A DNA stretch of 35,000 nucleotides from Symbiodinium natans (Eukaryota > Sar > Dinophyceae > Suessiales > Symbiodiniaceae). Each line of letters starts with the position of its first letter. The first letter of the stretch is position 1. Made by a program: the position numbers and the translations under genes. The stretch spans positions 1 through 35,000 of the forward strand of contig CAJNDS010000927.1 of NCBI GenBank assembly GCA_905221605.1. Direction: 5' to 3'. A model generated the notes under the pieces. That model did no database searches, was not told the DNA's origin, and saw only the letters and a program-made list of their open reading frames with translations. Positions 18,109 through 25,810 of the stretch are shown one piece after another.

Positions 18109-21100
18109 GCGTCGAGGGGCTGAGGGTTTGTGGTTTTGGGGGTTTAGGGGATTAGGGTTTAGGGTTTAGGGTTTAGGGTTTAGGTTTCGGGTTTAGGGTT
18201 TTTGGTTTGGGGTTGCCCCAAATTTGCACAGACCCGCGTCGGGCTGCATGGCTTCCGATGTAGGACACGGGCTATTCCCCTGAATATGCCGCCAACAATG
18301 CTATAGCCCTTAGAATCGGAGTCCCAAAAAAGGGGACCCCTAGTTCCGAAACCTCCAGGGGGCAGTTCTCTAAATCAGGGTCCCCTTTTGGGTCCCTAAA
18401 TAGTACGGCACCCTTATACAAGGACCCCACACAAGGCCCCTAATTCAGAGAACTACACCCATATCAACCGTACAGGGAAAGGCCACGACCGCCCCATGGA
18501 TATTTTGGCCTGCCAAGTTTTCGTTCTTGGAGCCGGTTCCTGGTAGGGTTTAGGGTTTAAGGTTTAATGTTTAGGGTTTAGGGTTTCGGGTTTTGGGCCT
18601 AGGGATCCAGGCTTAGAGGTCCTTGACAGAAGAGGGGTTTCCGGGGCAAGGCCTCCCTGAAGAAGGAACTGCGGATCATCTACATCACGCGCGCGCAGCC
18701 GCGGAACTACGGGAAGCGTCTGCAAGGCCAGTTGGACACCTGGATGGACGACATCTCCAGGGAGGACTGCAAAGCCCTCAACCCTCAACCCTCAACCCTC
18801 AACCCTAAACCCTAAACCCTACTAAACCCTACTAAACCCTACTAAACCCTACTAAACCCTACTAAACCCTACTAAACCCTACTAAACCCTACTAAACCCT
18901 TCTAAACCCTACTAAACCCTACAAAACCCTAAACCCTAAACCCTAAACCCTAAACCCTAGAGACCTTCCGAGGTTCCGGGATTACTTTCTGGAACTAATC
19001 GATGCCAGCAAAGACAGCCTCAGGATACGATGGTAAGCAGGTTGAAACCTCAAGCCCTATAACCTCTAACCCGCAGTCCGAAAGCCGAAGCCCTCAGCCC
19101 GAAACCCAAAACCCTCAAGCCCTAAACCCTAAACCCTAAACTGTAAGCCCGAAGGCCTCCCATAAGCTCCTACAGCCCTCCACGGTAATCATGAACTCGA
19201 GACAATCCAGGATCTTTTTGTTTGTGTTACCCCACGTTCTAGGCCCACGTTCTAGGATGTTTTAGGGTTGGGGGTTTGGGTTTTTTTGTTTTTTTTTTTT
19301 GGGGGGGGGGTTTAGGGTTTTTTAGGTTTTCTGGTCTTCAGGGTTTTGATGCTATGGTAGCAGTTCTGTGGGCCTCGTGCCCTACAGAATCCTGTAGTAA
19401 CTATGGAAATTTAGGTGCTCCTCAAATCCACACCCCAGTAGAAGCCCTCTATCCTGCGCAGGATCTCCTCGTGACGTCCTTCGTTCTCCAACCTGACAAG
19501 AAGCTCTCCGAGAGGGATCGGCAATCGGTCATGGAGTCTTGGCGGTGCCCTAAACCCTAAACCCTAAACCCTAAACCCTACACCCTAAACCCTAAACCCT
19601 AAACCCTAAACCCTAAACCCTAAATCCTAAGCCCATAGTCCCGAAATGAACTCTGCAACGCTAAAACCCTGATCGCTGCAACCCCTGAAGCCCTAAACCC
19701 GACAACCCTAAGCCCGAAACCCTACAACCCGAAGCCCTACAGTAACCCTCCAACCCTACAGTAAACTCCAAAAGTTGGAGCATCCTTATCCCCGCACCCC
19801 AAGAGGTATACTAAAGGAAATCCCAGCTCCAATAATCCAAAAGTCATGTTCCAACTTTCTGGAGCTTACTGAAGGCTACAAAACCCTAAACCTAAACCCT
19901 GAACCCTGTTTGCTGTAAACCGAAATCCCGACGGTATGGTGGAGGCTATGGCTTCTGAGTGCCGGGGCATCAGAACTGAGAACCCCCAACGAAGCTTTTG
20001 GTTCCGGGTTTTGGGGTTTTCTAAGGGTAGTTGCATGGTCCCTTAATATGGTCCCTTACCTCTTTAAAGGGTTGTGAAGTATGGGGCTCCGGTTTTTTGC
20101 GGGTAAATGCCGGGTGTATGAGGGGTCCCCATTTAAGGGTTCATATGAACCCGCGCTAGGACGTTTGGGGTTTCAGGGGCCTCGGGATGATGGGTTCAGC
20201 GCTTTGGGATTTTAGGGTTCAGGACTTGGGGCATAGACTTGGGCAGTACATAAAGACAGGACAACTTGAAACCAAACCCCCCTACCATGAACCGTCCCCA
20301 AACCCTAAGAAGCCCCTGAAGTCCGAAACCCGAAACCCAAAACCCAAGCCCTAAACCCTAACTAGACCCTAAACCCTAAACCCTAAAGCCCAAACCCTGA
20401 ACCCTGAACCCTAAACCCTAGAGCCCCCGAAGCTTTTGCCAAGCCAAGGAGTTCAACTGCCCTGACAACCACGCCCTGGGTGCTTCTCAGACTGAAGGGT
20501 TTAGGGTTTAGGGTTTAGGGTTTAGGGTTTAGGGTTTAGGTTTTAGGGTTTAGGGTTTAGGGTTTAGGGTTTAGGGCTTAGGGTCTGGGGTTTGGGGTTC
20601 AGGGGTTAGGAAACAGGGTCCTGGTATGGCCAAAAGAAGCCGCCCGCGAATATCATGGATGTTTCGTGGAATTCCATTGGCCCTATAGAACCCTACATAG
20701 TCCCTAGAAGACTCAACAGGTCAGGGATTTGGGGCTCCGTGGTTTTGGGTCTTCAGAAGCTATACGTTGATACGATTAGGGATCCCCTGTTCAGGGGTTT
20801 AGGGTTCAGGGTTCAGGGCTTAGGGTTGAGGAGTTTTGGTTTGGGCTCATGGTGCATTCAGAGGGAATCGCCGTTATTCCCTGGTTGTCCAGTTGAAGGT
20901 TACCGGCGTCCCTGGTCGAAGAACTTACTGGCTCTCAGTAGGGAATCAGGGATCCAGCATTGTGTTTTGTGCCCCCTCAGAAGTAGGGATGGCATTAGAG
21001 GATAGCCCATAATGACAGAGGAATGAGGGGATTAGGTACCATATAATTGTCATCCCTTGAAGGGTAGTATGAGGGGATATATGGTACCTAATTCCTTCAT

Positions 21101-23239
21101 TCCCGACCAAAAGCCAGCACGAGAAATGTGCGCGAGCACACTGGGAAAGGTTTGCTGCGTCGAGGCCAATGCGCTTATCCAGATGGAGAGCCTGGGTTGA
21201 GCCATCCAGGGTTCGGGTTTGGGGCTGAAAGTTTGGGGTTTAGGGTTTAGGGATAAGGGTTTCGGGCTGAGGGTTTAGGGCTGAGGGTTTGGGGGTCGGG
21301 CTTGGGGCTGAAGGTTGAGGATTCAGGTTTGGGGCTTGGGGGGTTAGTTGGGGCTTAGGGCTCAGGGTGATGGGTTTTTAGGGTTCAGGGTTTGGCTTAG
21401 GGTTCAGGGCGTTGAGGGGGTTGGGTTTAGGGTTTAGGGTTAACCTCAGGGCTGTGTATGGAAGGGCTACGCCTTGCCTCATTCCCCAACTCCAAAACCC
21501 GAAACCCCAAACCAACCCTGAAAGGCCCTAAACCCTAAACCCTAAACCCTAAACCCTAAACCCTAAACCCTAAACCCTAAACCCTAAACCCTAAACCCCA
21601 AACCTGCTGGATCCTCCCCAGGAATCGGACGTTTGACTGGGTCTTCATCGTAGATGACGATGTGTACGTGGTGGTGGAGAACCTTAGGTGCCTGCTTGCA
21701 GGTTTACGACGGGTCTCTGTTGCAGAGCTGGGGTCTTTAAGAGCCCTAAATACCCCACATCCGACTACGTAACCCTCAAACCCCAAACCCCAAACCCCAA
21801 ATTCCAAACCCCAAACCCTAAACCCTAACCCTAAACCCTGAACCCTAAACCAGAATTCCCCCCCCCCCGCCACCCCCCCCCCCACCCCCAAAGAAAAAAG
21901 AATGATAATCCCTGTATTCCCTGTATTGCCCTTATAAGAAAGCTTGCTATGTTTTGCAGTCTTTGGCGGACTGTTAAGCAACTAGTAATGGCAGTAGCTC
22001 ATGGAGAGGTGCCGAAGGCCGTCCTGTTTTTCAGCCCCAAAGCCTTCTGCAGTTTAGCAGGTAGCCCTAAACCCTATAAGCGTCTGCTATGTTTTGCCAG
22101 GGGTTTTTGTCCATTCTCGACTCCTTCAACCCTAAGCCGCTTGAAAGGCGCGTGCTCGCTCGGCTACATCCCCGCTCAGAGCTGCAAACTGAAGCTTTGG
22201 GCTACGGCATCACAGGCTCTCCGACAGCCTCATGCTCTGGGGTTTGGGAGCTTTAGGATTCAGAGCTTAGGCCCCAAAGCTCTTTGGGGTTCTGGAGGGG
22301 AGGGGGGCTTTAGATGGTTTAGGGTCTGGATATTTTGCTGTGAGGTTTGTCCTGTGCGTGGTCTCTCTCTTCGCATATCCAACTGGAAGTGGTTCTAGAC
22401 TCTAGAGCTGGAAACTACACCCTAAATCCGAGATCCTATACCCTAAGCTTTAATCCCTAAGCCTAGAATCTACATCCCAGGGTTCAACCCGTGCACCCAC
22501 AGGCCCACAGCGCTTAGCGTCGAAACCCTCAGCACCGGCAGCCTAGCTCACGGTCATAGGGGACTGGCATTTTGAACAACGAACATTCTAAGGGTAGGAG
22601 GGGTTTAGGGTTTAAGGTTTAGGGTTTAGGGTTTAGGGTTTAGGGCCCCTGAATATGGTCCCTTGCCTCCTTTAACGCCCGTTCCGAAGTATGGGCCCTT
22701 GGGCTGAAAAGGGTTATATAAGGAGTATCGAAGGTGTCCCCCTTCTAGGGGCCCATACTACGGGACCATGCAACTGCCCTAAGAAACATCCAGGCTCTGG
22801 GCTGCTGTACATGAACTACTTAGATAGCCCACTCCAAGCTAGCAAGGGGCCGTTGCAGCTGAACCCTAAACCCTAAACCCTCATAAACCCGGAGCCCTAA
22901 ACCCTAAACCCTAAACAGTTGTTCCGTTTAGGAAAGTCAACCCTTTGGGGAATCCTGCGGCCGCCAGTTGAGGGTGCAAGCCCTTGCAGTTAATAAGGGT
23001 TTAGGGTTTAGGGTTCAGGGCTTGGGGTTTTTGGTTTAGGGTTTAGGGTTTAGGGTTTAGGGTTTAGGGCTAGGGTTCAAGGACAACCCGCATGACCCTT
23101 AAATTCAAGCCCCCAGCGAGAGGCTGTGTGACGAAAGGACGCCCCTGTGGCTTCTGTGGCGGAGGCGGGTACGCCTTGAGCTACAAGGCACCCCGCAAGG
23201 GCTGTCGGGTGCAGGGTTCGTGAAAGTAAACCCTAAACC

Positions 23240-23271
<32 letters not shown>

Positions 23272-25810
23272 ACCCTAAACCCTAAACCCTAAACCCTCAA
23301 CCCTAAGCCCTCAACCCTAAACCTAAACCCTAAACCCTAAACCCTAAACCCTAAACCCTAAACCCTAAACCCTAAACCCTAAACCCTAAACCCTAAACCC
23401 TAAACCCTAAACCCTAAACCCTAAACCCTAAACCCTAAACCCTTTAGGATTTAGGGCGCGGAGCTCCCTCGTTCCCTTCGAGGAGAACGAGTAACGCCCT
23501 GAAGACCAGGGCTTCGATCCAAGCGTGCGCCCTAGGCTGTCAAGGTCCTGCTGGGCAACGACACACGCAAGTTCTTCAAGAGGTGCCCTGGGTGCTGGGT
23601 TTAGGGTTTAGGGTTTAGGGTTTAGGGTTTAGGGTTCAGGGTTTAGGGGGTTTGTACCCTAAGCCCTAAACCCGAATACCTAAGCCTAAACCCGAAACCC
23701 TAGGCCCTAAACCCGAAACCCCTTATAAGTCCAACAGATGAACTTGTTTCCCGCAGAGAAATCAGCCAGTTAGGTACATGAGGGACTGCGAGAACACGAA
23801 GTACTGCGACGTCACGACAGAGACTTTGCATGGGTTTAGGTCCCCCTATTGCCGGTGCGTTCTGTCATCAGGCGTGGTCACCCATTAATTTCGGGTTTCA
23901 GGGTTTCATTGTTTAAATTCTAAGCCCTAAACCCTAACCCTAAACCCTACACCCTAAACCGAAACGCTAACCCGGACCGAGGAATGCCTGGCCGTGGAGA
24001 ACGGCACCAAGGTCCATACGATGCATGGCCTGCACCCCTGGAGAGTCGGGAACCCCACGTGGAACTTGACCGCGACCCGCCTGAGTTGTGGAAAGCCTGA
24101 AGGGTTAGGTTTAGGGTTTTAGGGTTTTAGGGTTTTAGGGTTTTAGGGTTTTAGGGTTTTAGGGTTTTAGGGTTTTAGGGTTTTAGGGTTTTAGGGTTTT
24201 AGGGTTTTAGGGTTTTAGGGCTTTAGGGCTTTAGGGTTTCAGGGTTTCAGGGTTTTAGGGTTTTAGGGTTTTAGGGTTTTAGGGTTTCAGGGTTTTAGGG
24301 TTTTAGGGTTCATGGGTTCATGGGTTCATGGGTTCATGGGTTCATGGGTTCATGGGTTCATGGGTTCATGGGTTCATGGGTTCATGGGTTCATGGGTTTA
24401 GGGCATCAGGGCATCAGGGCTTAGGGCTTAACCCTAAACCCTAAATCCCTAAAACCGTAAAAGCCCTAATACGCTAGAAACCCCCAAAATGCCCGCAAAA
24501 ACCCAAAAAACCCTAAAACCCTAGACACCCAAAAGCCCTAAAAACCCTAAAACCCTAAAAACCCTAAAACCCTAAGGACCCCAAACCCGAGACCCGAAAC
24601 CCAAAACCCTAAACACTAAACCCTAAACCCTAAACGCTCCTAAGCCCTTCGCTTGTCTCCGCGCCTGACAAACCCAGGCCTTGGAAGGCTTCTTCCATGC
24701 TCCTGGTGGTGGCCAGCTGCAGGAGGGTTTAGGGTTTAGGGTTTAGGGTTTAGGGTTTAGGGTTTGGGGTTTAGGGTTCTAGGGTTTAGGGTTGTAGGGT
24801 TTCGGGTTTAGGGTTCAGGGTTCAGGGTTTAGGGTTTGGGTTTAGGGCTCTGAGCTCCAAACCCTAAACCTGAAGCGGAGCCTAGAGAACGTATATAGAT
24901 AAGTAAGTAAGAAATACAAATATACGTAAGTAAAGCATATATATGTAAATACAAGTAGAAGTATAAATATAAATAAAAACATAAATAAATATCCATGAAC
25001 ACAGTCTATATATATATATGTATATGTATATGTATATCTATATCTATATCTATCTATATATATATATCAGCCGCTATCCCTGTATATTCCGGGCTTCAGG
25101 TTTGGGAGTTCCGTGTTTAGGGTGTTCATTGCCTTAGGGCTCAGGGGCGTTCTTGGGGCTTGGGGTGTAGGGTTTCAGGGTTTAGGGGGTAGTACGTGGT
25201 CGCACGGCGCGCGGAGCTCTGGGGCGTGCAGGGGCTTGAGGGTGTTCGTCGTTTTGCGTGTCCCTGACTGCGGCTAGCTGATCCGAAAAGGAAACGTGGG
25301 CCGAGTTTTTGTAGAAGGGTTAGGGATTTAGGAGTTGGGTGAAACATGATCCCTGGTCCTTCCCCAAGCCCAAACACCTGAAGCCCTGAACCCCAAGAAA
25401 GAACGTGTCACATGGGTTTAGGGGTTAGGGTTTCGGGTGCAGGTTTTTCTCTAAGTTACGGTCCCTTTGTGGGTCCCGTATATCGTACGGCGCCCTTAAG
25501 GTAAGGGCCTCAGATCGACAGGGGCCCTATTTTGGAGAACTATCCATATCCTGCTTTTTGTCCAGACATCATGGGCTTCCCTACTACCCCCCTCTACACT
25601 ACCCCCCCTAGGTTCCCCACTTAAATAGCCTTAATTAGGCTTAATTATCCCTAAATAACCATAACTATGGGGGGAACCTAGGGGGTGTAGTATAGCGGGG
25701 GGTGGTAGGGAAGCCCATGAAGACAGGAGTGTCCCATCAGCTTTCACTACGTCCAAGAGTCGAAGACCATGAAGAAAGCGCACGACCTGGCCAAGAAGTA
25801 TGCACCTTGA
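18007..25810 (+). CDS. GT31 glycosyltransferase, core-1 beta-1,3-galactosyltransferase-like (split gene, at least 8-10 exons)
   Basis: Ordered + strand exons reproduce the C1GALT/Fringe-type GT31 layout: signal anchor (18007), start of the nucleotide-sugar fold with IIYITRAQ (18651), KLYVDTIRD helix corresponding to LYWKTIKA of animal C1GALT (20757), FDWVFIVDDDVYVVVENL with the metal/UDP-binding DDD (21622), CGGGGYALS corresponding to GGAGYVLS (23117), later exons at 23545, 23757 and 23982, and a last exon with FHYV and a TGA stop at 25808-25810. Known members are type II Golgi enzymes that add galactose from UDP-Gal in beta-1,3 linkage; the acceptor cannot be told from this sequence. The clearly identified exons total about 270 codons against about 360 in animals, so one or more exons (notably between the DDD and GGGGY exons) are missing or unrecognised. 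Introns are filled with opposed telomere-like tracts and MITEs. Family call strong; exon junctions provisional. Confidence 0.78.
18109..18650. other. GT31 intron 1
   Basis: TTTAGGG tract (18,122-18,212), unique sequence, a 91-bp MITE (18,364-18,454), another TTTAGGG patch (18,546-18,598), then GGGGCAAG before exon 2. No C-strand tract lies close to this acceptor, unlike many other introns here. Confidence 0.5.
18364..18454. mobile_element. MITE-like element, family M1 (AGTTCTCTAAAT...)
   Basis: Terminal inverted repeat AGTTCTCTAAATCAGGGTCC against GGCCCCTAATTCAGAGAACT. It is homologous along its length to 25447-25541, including the internal TAGTACGGCACCCTTA / ATCGTACGGCGCCCTTA and the 3' flank CCATATC. 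Noncoding. Confidence 0.75.
18651..18773 (+). CDS. GT31 exon 2: first beta strand and helix of the catalytic domain
   Basis: The acceptor GGGCAAG ends at 18650, in phase 0 as exon 1 requires. The frame reads ASLKKELRIIYITRAQPRNY, then GKRLQGQLDTWMDDISRED. It matches the position of the RVLCWVMTGP...HVKATWAQRC segment of animal C1GALT: hydrophobic strand, short loop, helix with a conserved W. The 3' end is ambiguous. No GT lies near the end of similarity; GAG|GACTGC (18765) or CAAAG (about 18774), just before the CCCTCAA tract, are options. Confidence 0.6.
18776..18958 (+). repeat. telomere-like tract with a 10-bp variant (CCCTACTAAA)n
   Basis: Four CCCTCAA, two CCCTAAA, then about 10 units of the 10-mer CCCTACTAAA with one CCCTTCTAAA, then CCCTAAA again. 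The 10-mer contains TACTAAA, close to a classical branch-point sequence. Confidence 0.93.
18973..19032 (+). CDS. candidate exon inside the GT31 locus
   Basis: A strong donor ACGATG|GTAAGC ends an open frame FRDYFLELIDASKDSLRIRW, and the acceptor would be CCTTCCGAG (ends 18972). A CCCTAAA tract lies 15 nt upstream. The order would place it between the first strand and the LYVDT helix of the GT31 fold. I cannot match it to a family position, and an alternative frame is also open. Confidence 0.35.
19462..19544 (+). CDS. candidate exon inside the GT31 locus
   Basis: Acceptor CTGCGCAG ends at 19461. The phase-0 frame reads DLLVTSFVLQPDKKLSERDR, then QSVMESW, with donor GGCG|GTGCCC just before a CCCTAAA tract. 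A hydrophobic strand followed by a charged helix would suit a Rossmann-type fold, but it is not aligned confidently to GT31. It could belong to the gene or be a decoy. Confidence 0.35.
20021..20160. mobile_element. MITE fragment, family M2 (CTAAGGGTAGTTGCATGGTC)
   Basis: The left end CTAAGGGTAGTTGCATGGTC matches the inverted right end of the element ending at 22783 and the left end at 33550. The internal ATATGGTCCCTT is shared with 22,654-22,665. No matching right terminus is seen, so this copy is probably truncated. Confidence 0.5.
20444..20498 (+). CDS. GT31 candidate exon before the LYVDT helix
   Basis: Acceptor TTTTGCCAAG ends at 20443, about 23 nt after a CCCTAAA tract. The frame reads KEFNCPDNHALGASQTE. 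It ends at GAAGG|GTTTAGGG, so the donor is the first heptamer of a TTTAGGG tract. Position and the acidic TE(G) end resemble the DFPAVGLKTKEG stretch of animal C1GALT just before LYWKTI. Similarity is short, so moderate at best. Confidence 0.45.
20499..20615 (-). repeat. TTTAGGG tract abutting the preceding exon
   Basis: About 15 heptamers in G-strand orientation starting exactly at the putative donor GTTTAGGG. Confidence 0.9.
20757..20796 (+). CDS. GT31 exon: conserved LYVDTIRD helix
   Basis: TTTTGGGTCTTCAG is a good acceptor ending at 20756, followed by KLYVDTIRDPLFR. This corresponds to the QLYWKTIKAFQYV helix just ahead of the catalytic aspartates in animal C1GALT. The end CAGGGG|GTTTAGGG in phase 2 fits the phase-2 acceptor of the DDD exon. 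An alternative acceptor CTCAACAG (ends 20719) would extend the exon by 12 codons and would match the phase of the preceding candidate exon. Confidence 0.55.
20929..21117. mobile_element. MITE-like element, family M3 (CTGGCTCTCAGTAGGGAAT), nested
   Basis: Outer arms are CTGGCTCTCAGTAGGGAATC and ATTCCCGACCAAAAGCCAG. Inside, 21020-21104 is a strong palindrome (GAATGAGGGGATTAGGTACC against GGTACCTAATTCCTTCATTC). Related to 29797-29897. Noncoding. Confidence 0.7.
21118..21500 (-). repeat. degenerate TTTAGGG/TTCAGGG/TTTGGGG region
   Basis: A short unique piece to about 21,205, then strongly diverged G-strand heptamers (TTTGGGGCTGAGGG-like) to 21,450. It looks like an older tract than the perfect arrays. 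Confidence 0.7.
21528..21603 (+). repeat. (CCCTAAA)10 tract before the DDD exon
   Basis: A near-perfect array ending about 17 nt upstream of the DDD-exon acceptor. Confidence 0.93.
21622..21701 (+). CDS. GT31 catalytic exon with DDD motif
   Basis: GATCCTCCCCAG|G is a good acceptor and CTTGCAG|GTTTAC a canonical donor. The 80-bp exon (phase 2 in, phase 1 out) reads NRTFDWVFIVDDDVYVVVEN, then LRCLLA. It matches [22 protein letters not shown] of C1GALT almost residue by residue. DDD is the motif that coordinates Mn2+ and the UDP-sugar in GT-A fold enzymes. This is the strongest protein-level identification in the window. Confidence 0.88.
21702..22587. other. GT31 intron with CCCCAAA tract and possible uncalled exon
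   Basis: CCCCAAA/CCCTAAA tract (21,773-21,850), C-runs, then about 700 bp of unique sequence. One + frame is open from 21949 to 22398 (149 codons) but looks compositionally unlike the GT31 exons. Two related phrases occur (TGCTATGTTTTGCAG at 21,945 and TGCTATGTTTTGCCAG at 22,086). The exon expected here, carrying the stretch between NLRxLL and GGxGY, was not found. Confidence 0.45.
22588..22783. mobile_element. MITE family M2 with a TTTAGGG tract inside its left end
   Basis: The right terminus ends ACCATGCAACTGCCCTAAG, the reverse complement of the M2 left end. The left terminus CTAAGGGTAG is cut by about 48 bp of TTTAGGG (22,599-22,646), and the element resumes with CCCCTGAATATGGTCCCTTG. 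A telomere-like tract therefore lies inside an otherwise recognisable element. Confidence 0.65.
22784..23116. other. GT31 intron segment
   Basis: Unique sequence, CCCTAAA (22,862-22,915), a small island with FRKVNPLGNPAAAS in one frame (not identified), TTTAGGG (22,999-23,070), then unique sequence to the CCCCCAG acceptor of the next exon. Confidence 0.45.
23117..23208 (+). CDS. GT31 exon with GGGGY motif
   Basis: Acceptor AAGCCCCCAG ends at 23116 in phase 1, matching the phase-1 donor of the DDD exon. The frame reads RGCVTKGRPCGFCGGGGYAL, then SYKAPRKGCR. CGGGGYALS aligns with SGGAGYVLS of C1GALT, the loop that shapes the donor/acceptor site. Donor TGTCGG|GTGCAG leaves phase 0. Direct joining to the DDD exon would make this stretch about 10 residues shorter than in animals, so either a small exon was missed or the loop is short. 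Confidence 0.75.
23226..23443 (+). repeat. CCCTCAA then (CCCTAAA) tract
   Basis: Six CCCTCAA, a mixed piece, then about 18 uninterrupted CCCTAAA heptamers. Confidence 0.95.
23545..23598 (+). CDS. GT31 exon after GGGGY
   Basis: Acceptor GGCTGTCAAG ends at 23544. Eighteen codons in phase 0 read VLLGNDTRKFFKRCPGCW. The donor is TGG|GTTTAGGG, the first heptamer of the next tract. The position fits the helix after GGxGYVLS (ALKRFVDAF...C in animals). Acceptor and donor phases agree with both neighbours. Confidence 0.55.
23757..23833 (+). CDS. GT31 exon with Cys-rich acidic segment
   Basis: CTTGTTTCCCGCAG is an excellent acceptor ending at 23756. The frame reads RNQPVRYMRDCENTKYCDVT, then TETLH. 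It lies where C1GALT has its C...EDLALGRC acidic motif, and CDVTTETL could be the equivalent, though the match is loose. The donor CATGG|GTTTAGG leaves phase 2, while the next exon's apparent acceptor is phase 0, so one of these two junctions is wrong or noncanonical. Confidence 0.55.
23982..24103 (+). CDS. GT31 exon with HTMHGLHPW
   Basis: Acceptor-like GGACCGAG ends at 23981. The frame reads ECLAVENGTKVHTMHGLHPW, then RVGNPTWNLTATRLSCGKPE. It corresponds to the CMEIMNVEAGDSRD...FHPF stretch that follows the acidic motif in C1GALT. NLT is an N-glycosylation sequon. It ends GAAGG|GTTAGG at a truncated heptamer in phase 2, matching the last exon. Confidence 0.62.
24104..24300 (-). repeat. 8-bp telomere-like variant (TTTTAGGG)n
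   Basis: About 24 units of TTTTAGGG, with a few TTTCAGGG and CTTTAGGG, in a homogeneous block starting at the donor of the preceding exon. Confidence 0.95.
24301..24410 (-). repeat. 8-bp variant (TTCATGGG)n
   Basis: Eleven near-perfect TTCATGGG units directly following TTTTAGGG, then two CATCAGGG. The switch between variants is abrupt. Confidence 0.95.
24425..24645 (+). repeat. CCCTAAAA/CCCTAAA degenerate tract
   Basis: C-strand repeats, many with the 8-bp CCCTAAAA form, i.e. complementary to the TTTTAGGG block just upstream. The two could pair as a long hairpin. Confidence 0.85.
24678..24726 (+). CDS. candidate exon within the GT31 locus, not placed
   Basis: Acceptor ACAAACCCAG ends at 24677 and the donor is GGAGG|GTTTAGGG at a heptamer tract. 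Frames read ALEGFFHAPGGGQLQE or PWKASSMLLVVASCRR. Its length (49 bp) would break the phase between the 23982 and 25741 exons, so it is either skipped, alternative, or not an exon. Confidence 0.25.
24890..25075. repeat. AT-rich island with TA/TATC microsatellites
   Basis: AAGTAAGTAAGAAATACAAA-like sequence passes into TATATATGTATATGTATATC-type repeats. It is a marked local drop in GC inside a GT31 intron. Confidence 0.85.
25076..25446. other. intron spacer, degenerate TTTAGGG
   Basis: Scattered diverged G-strand heptamers and unique sequence. A minus frame at 25141-25377 is open but ends in the repeat-derived LHPKP pattern. No supported exon. Confidence 0.45.
25447..25541. mobile_element. MITE-like element, family M1, copy 2
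   Basis: TTCTCTAAGTTACGGTCCCT at the left against GGGGCCCTATTTTGGAGAAC at the right. It aligns over its length with 18364-18454. Confidence 0.7.
25569..25720. mobile_element. MITE-like element with ~50-bp inverted arms
   Basis: TCATGGGCTTCCCTACTACC (25569) is repeated inverted as GGTGGTAGGGAAGCCCATGA (ending 25720). The arms continue inward through CTACACTACCCCCCCTAGG and CCTAGGGGGTGTAGTATAG to an AT-rich centre with TTAATTAGGCTTAATTA. It ends 20 nt before the acceptor of the last GT31 exon, so it forms the 3' part of that intron. Confidence 0.85.
25741..25810 (+). CDS. GT31 last exon with FHYV motif and stop
   Basis: Acceptor GTGTCCCATCAG ends at 25740. A phase-2 acceptor matches the phase-2 donor at 24103 and completes a Gly codon. 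The frame reads FHYVQESKTMKKAHDLAKKY, then AP and TGA (25808-25810). FHYV is the conserved C-terminal motif of C1GALT (SFHYVDSTTM...). The protein ends about 20 residues after it, shorter than animal C1GALT. Confidence 0.7.

Noticed and set aside
21949-22398. 149-codon + ORF in a GT31 intron
   Set aside because: Contains repeat-derived pieces (SPKPYKR) and no family similarity; kept only as a possible location of a missing exon.
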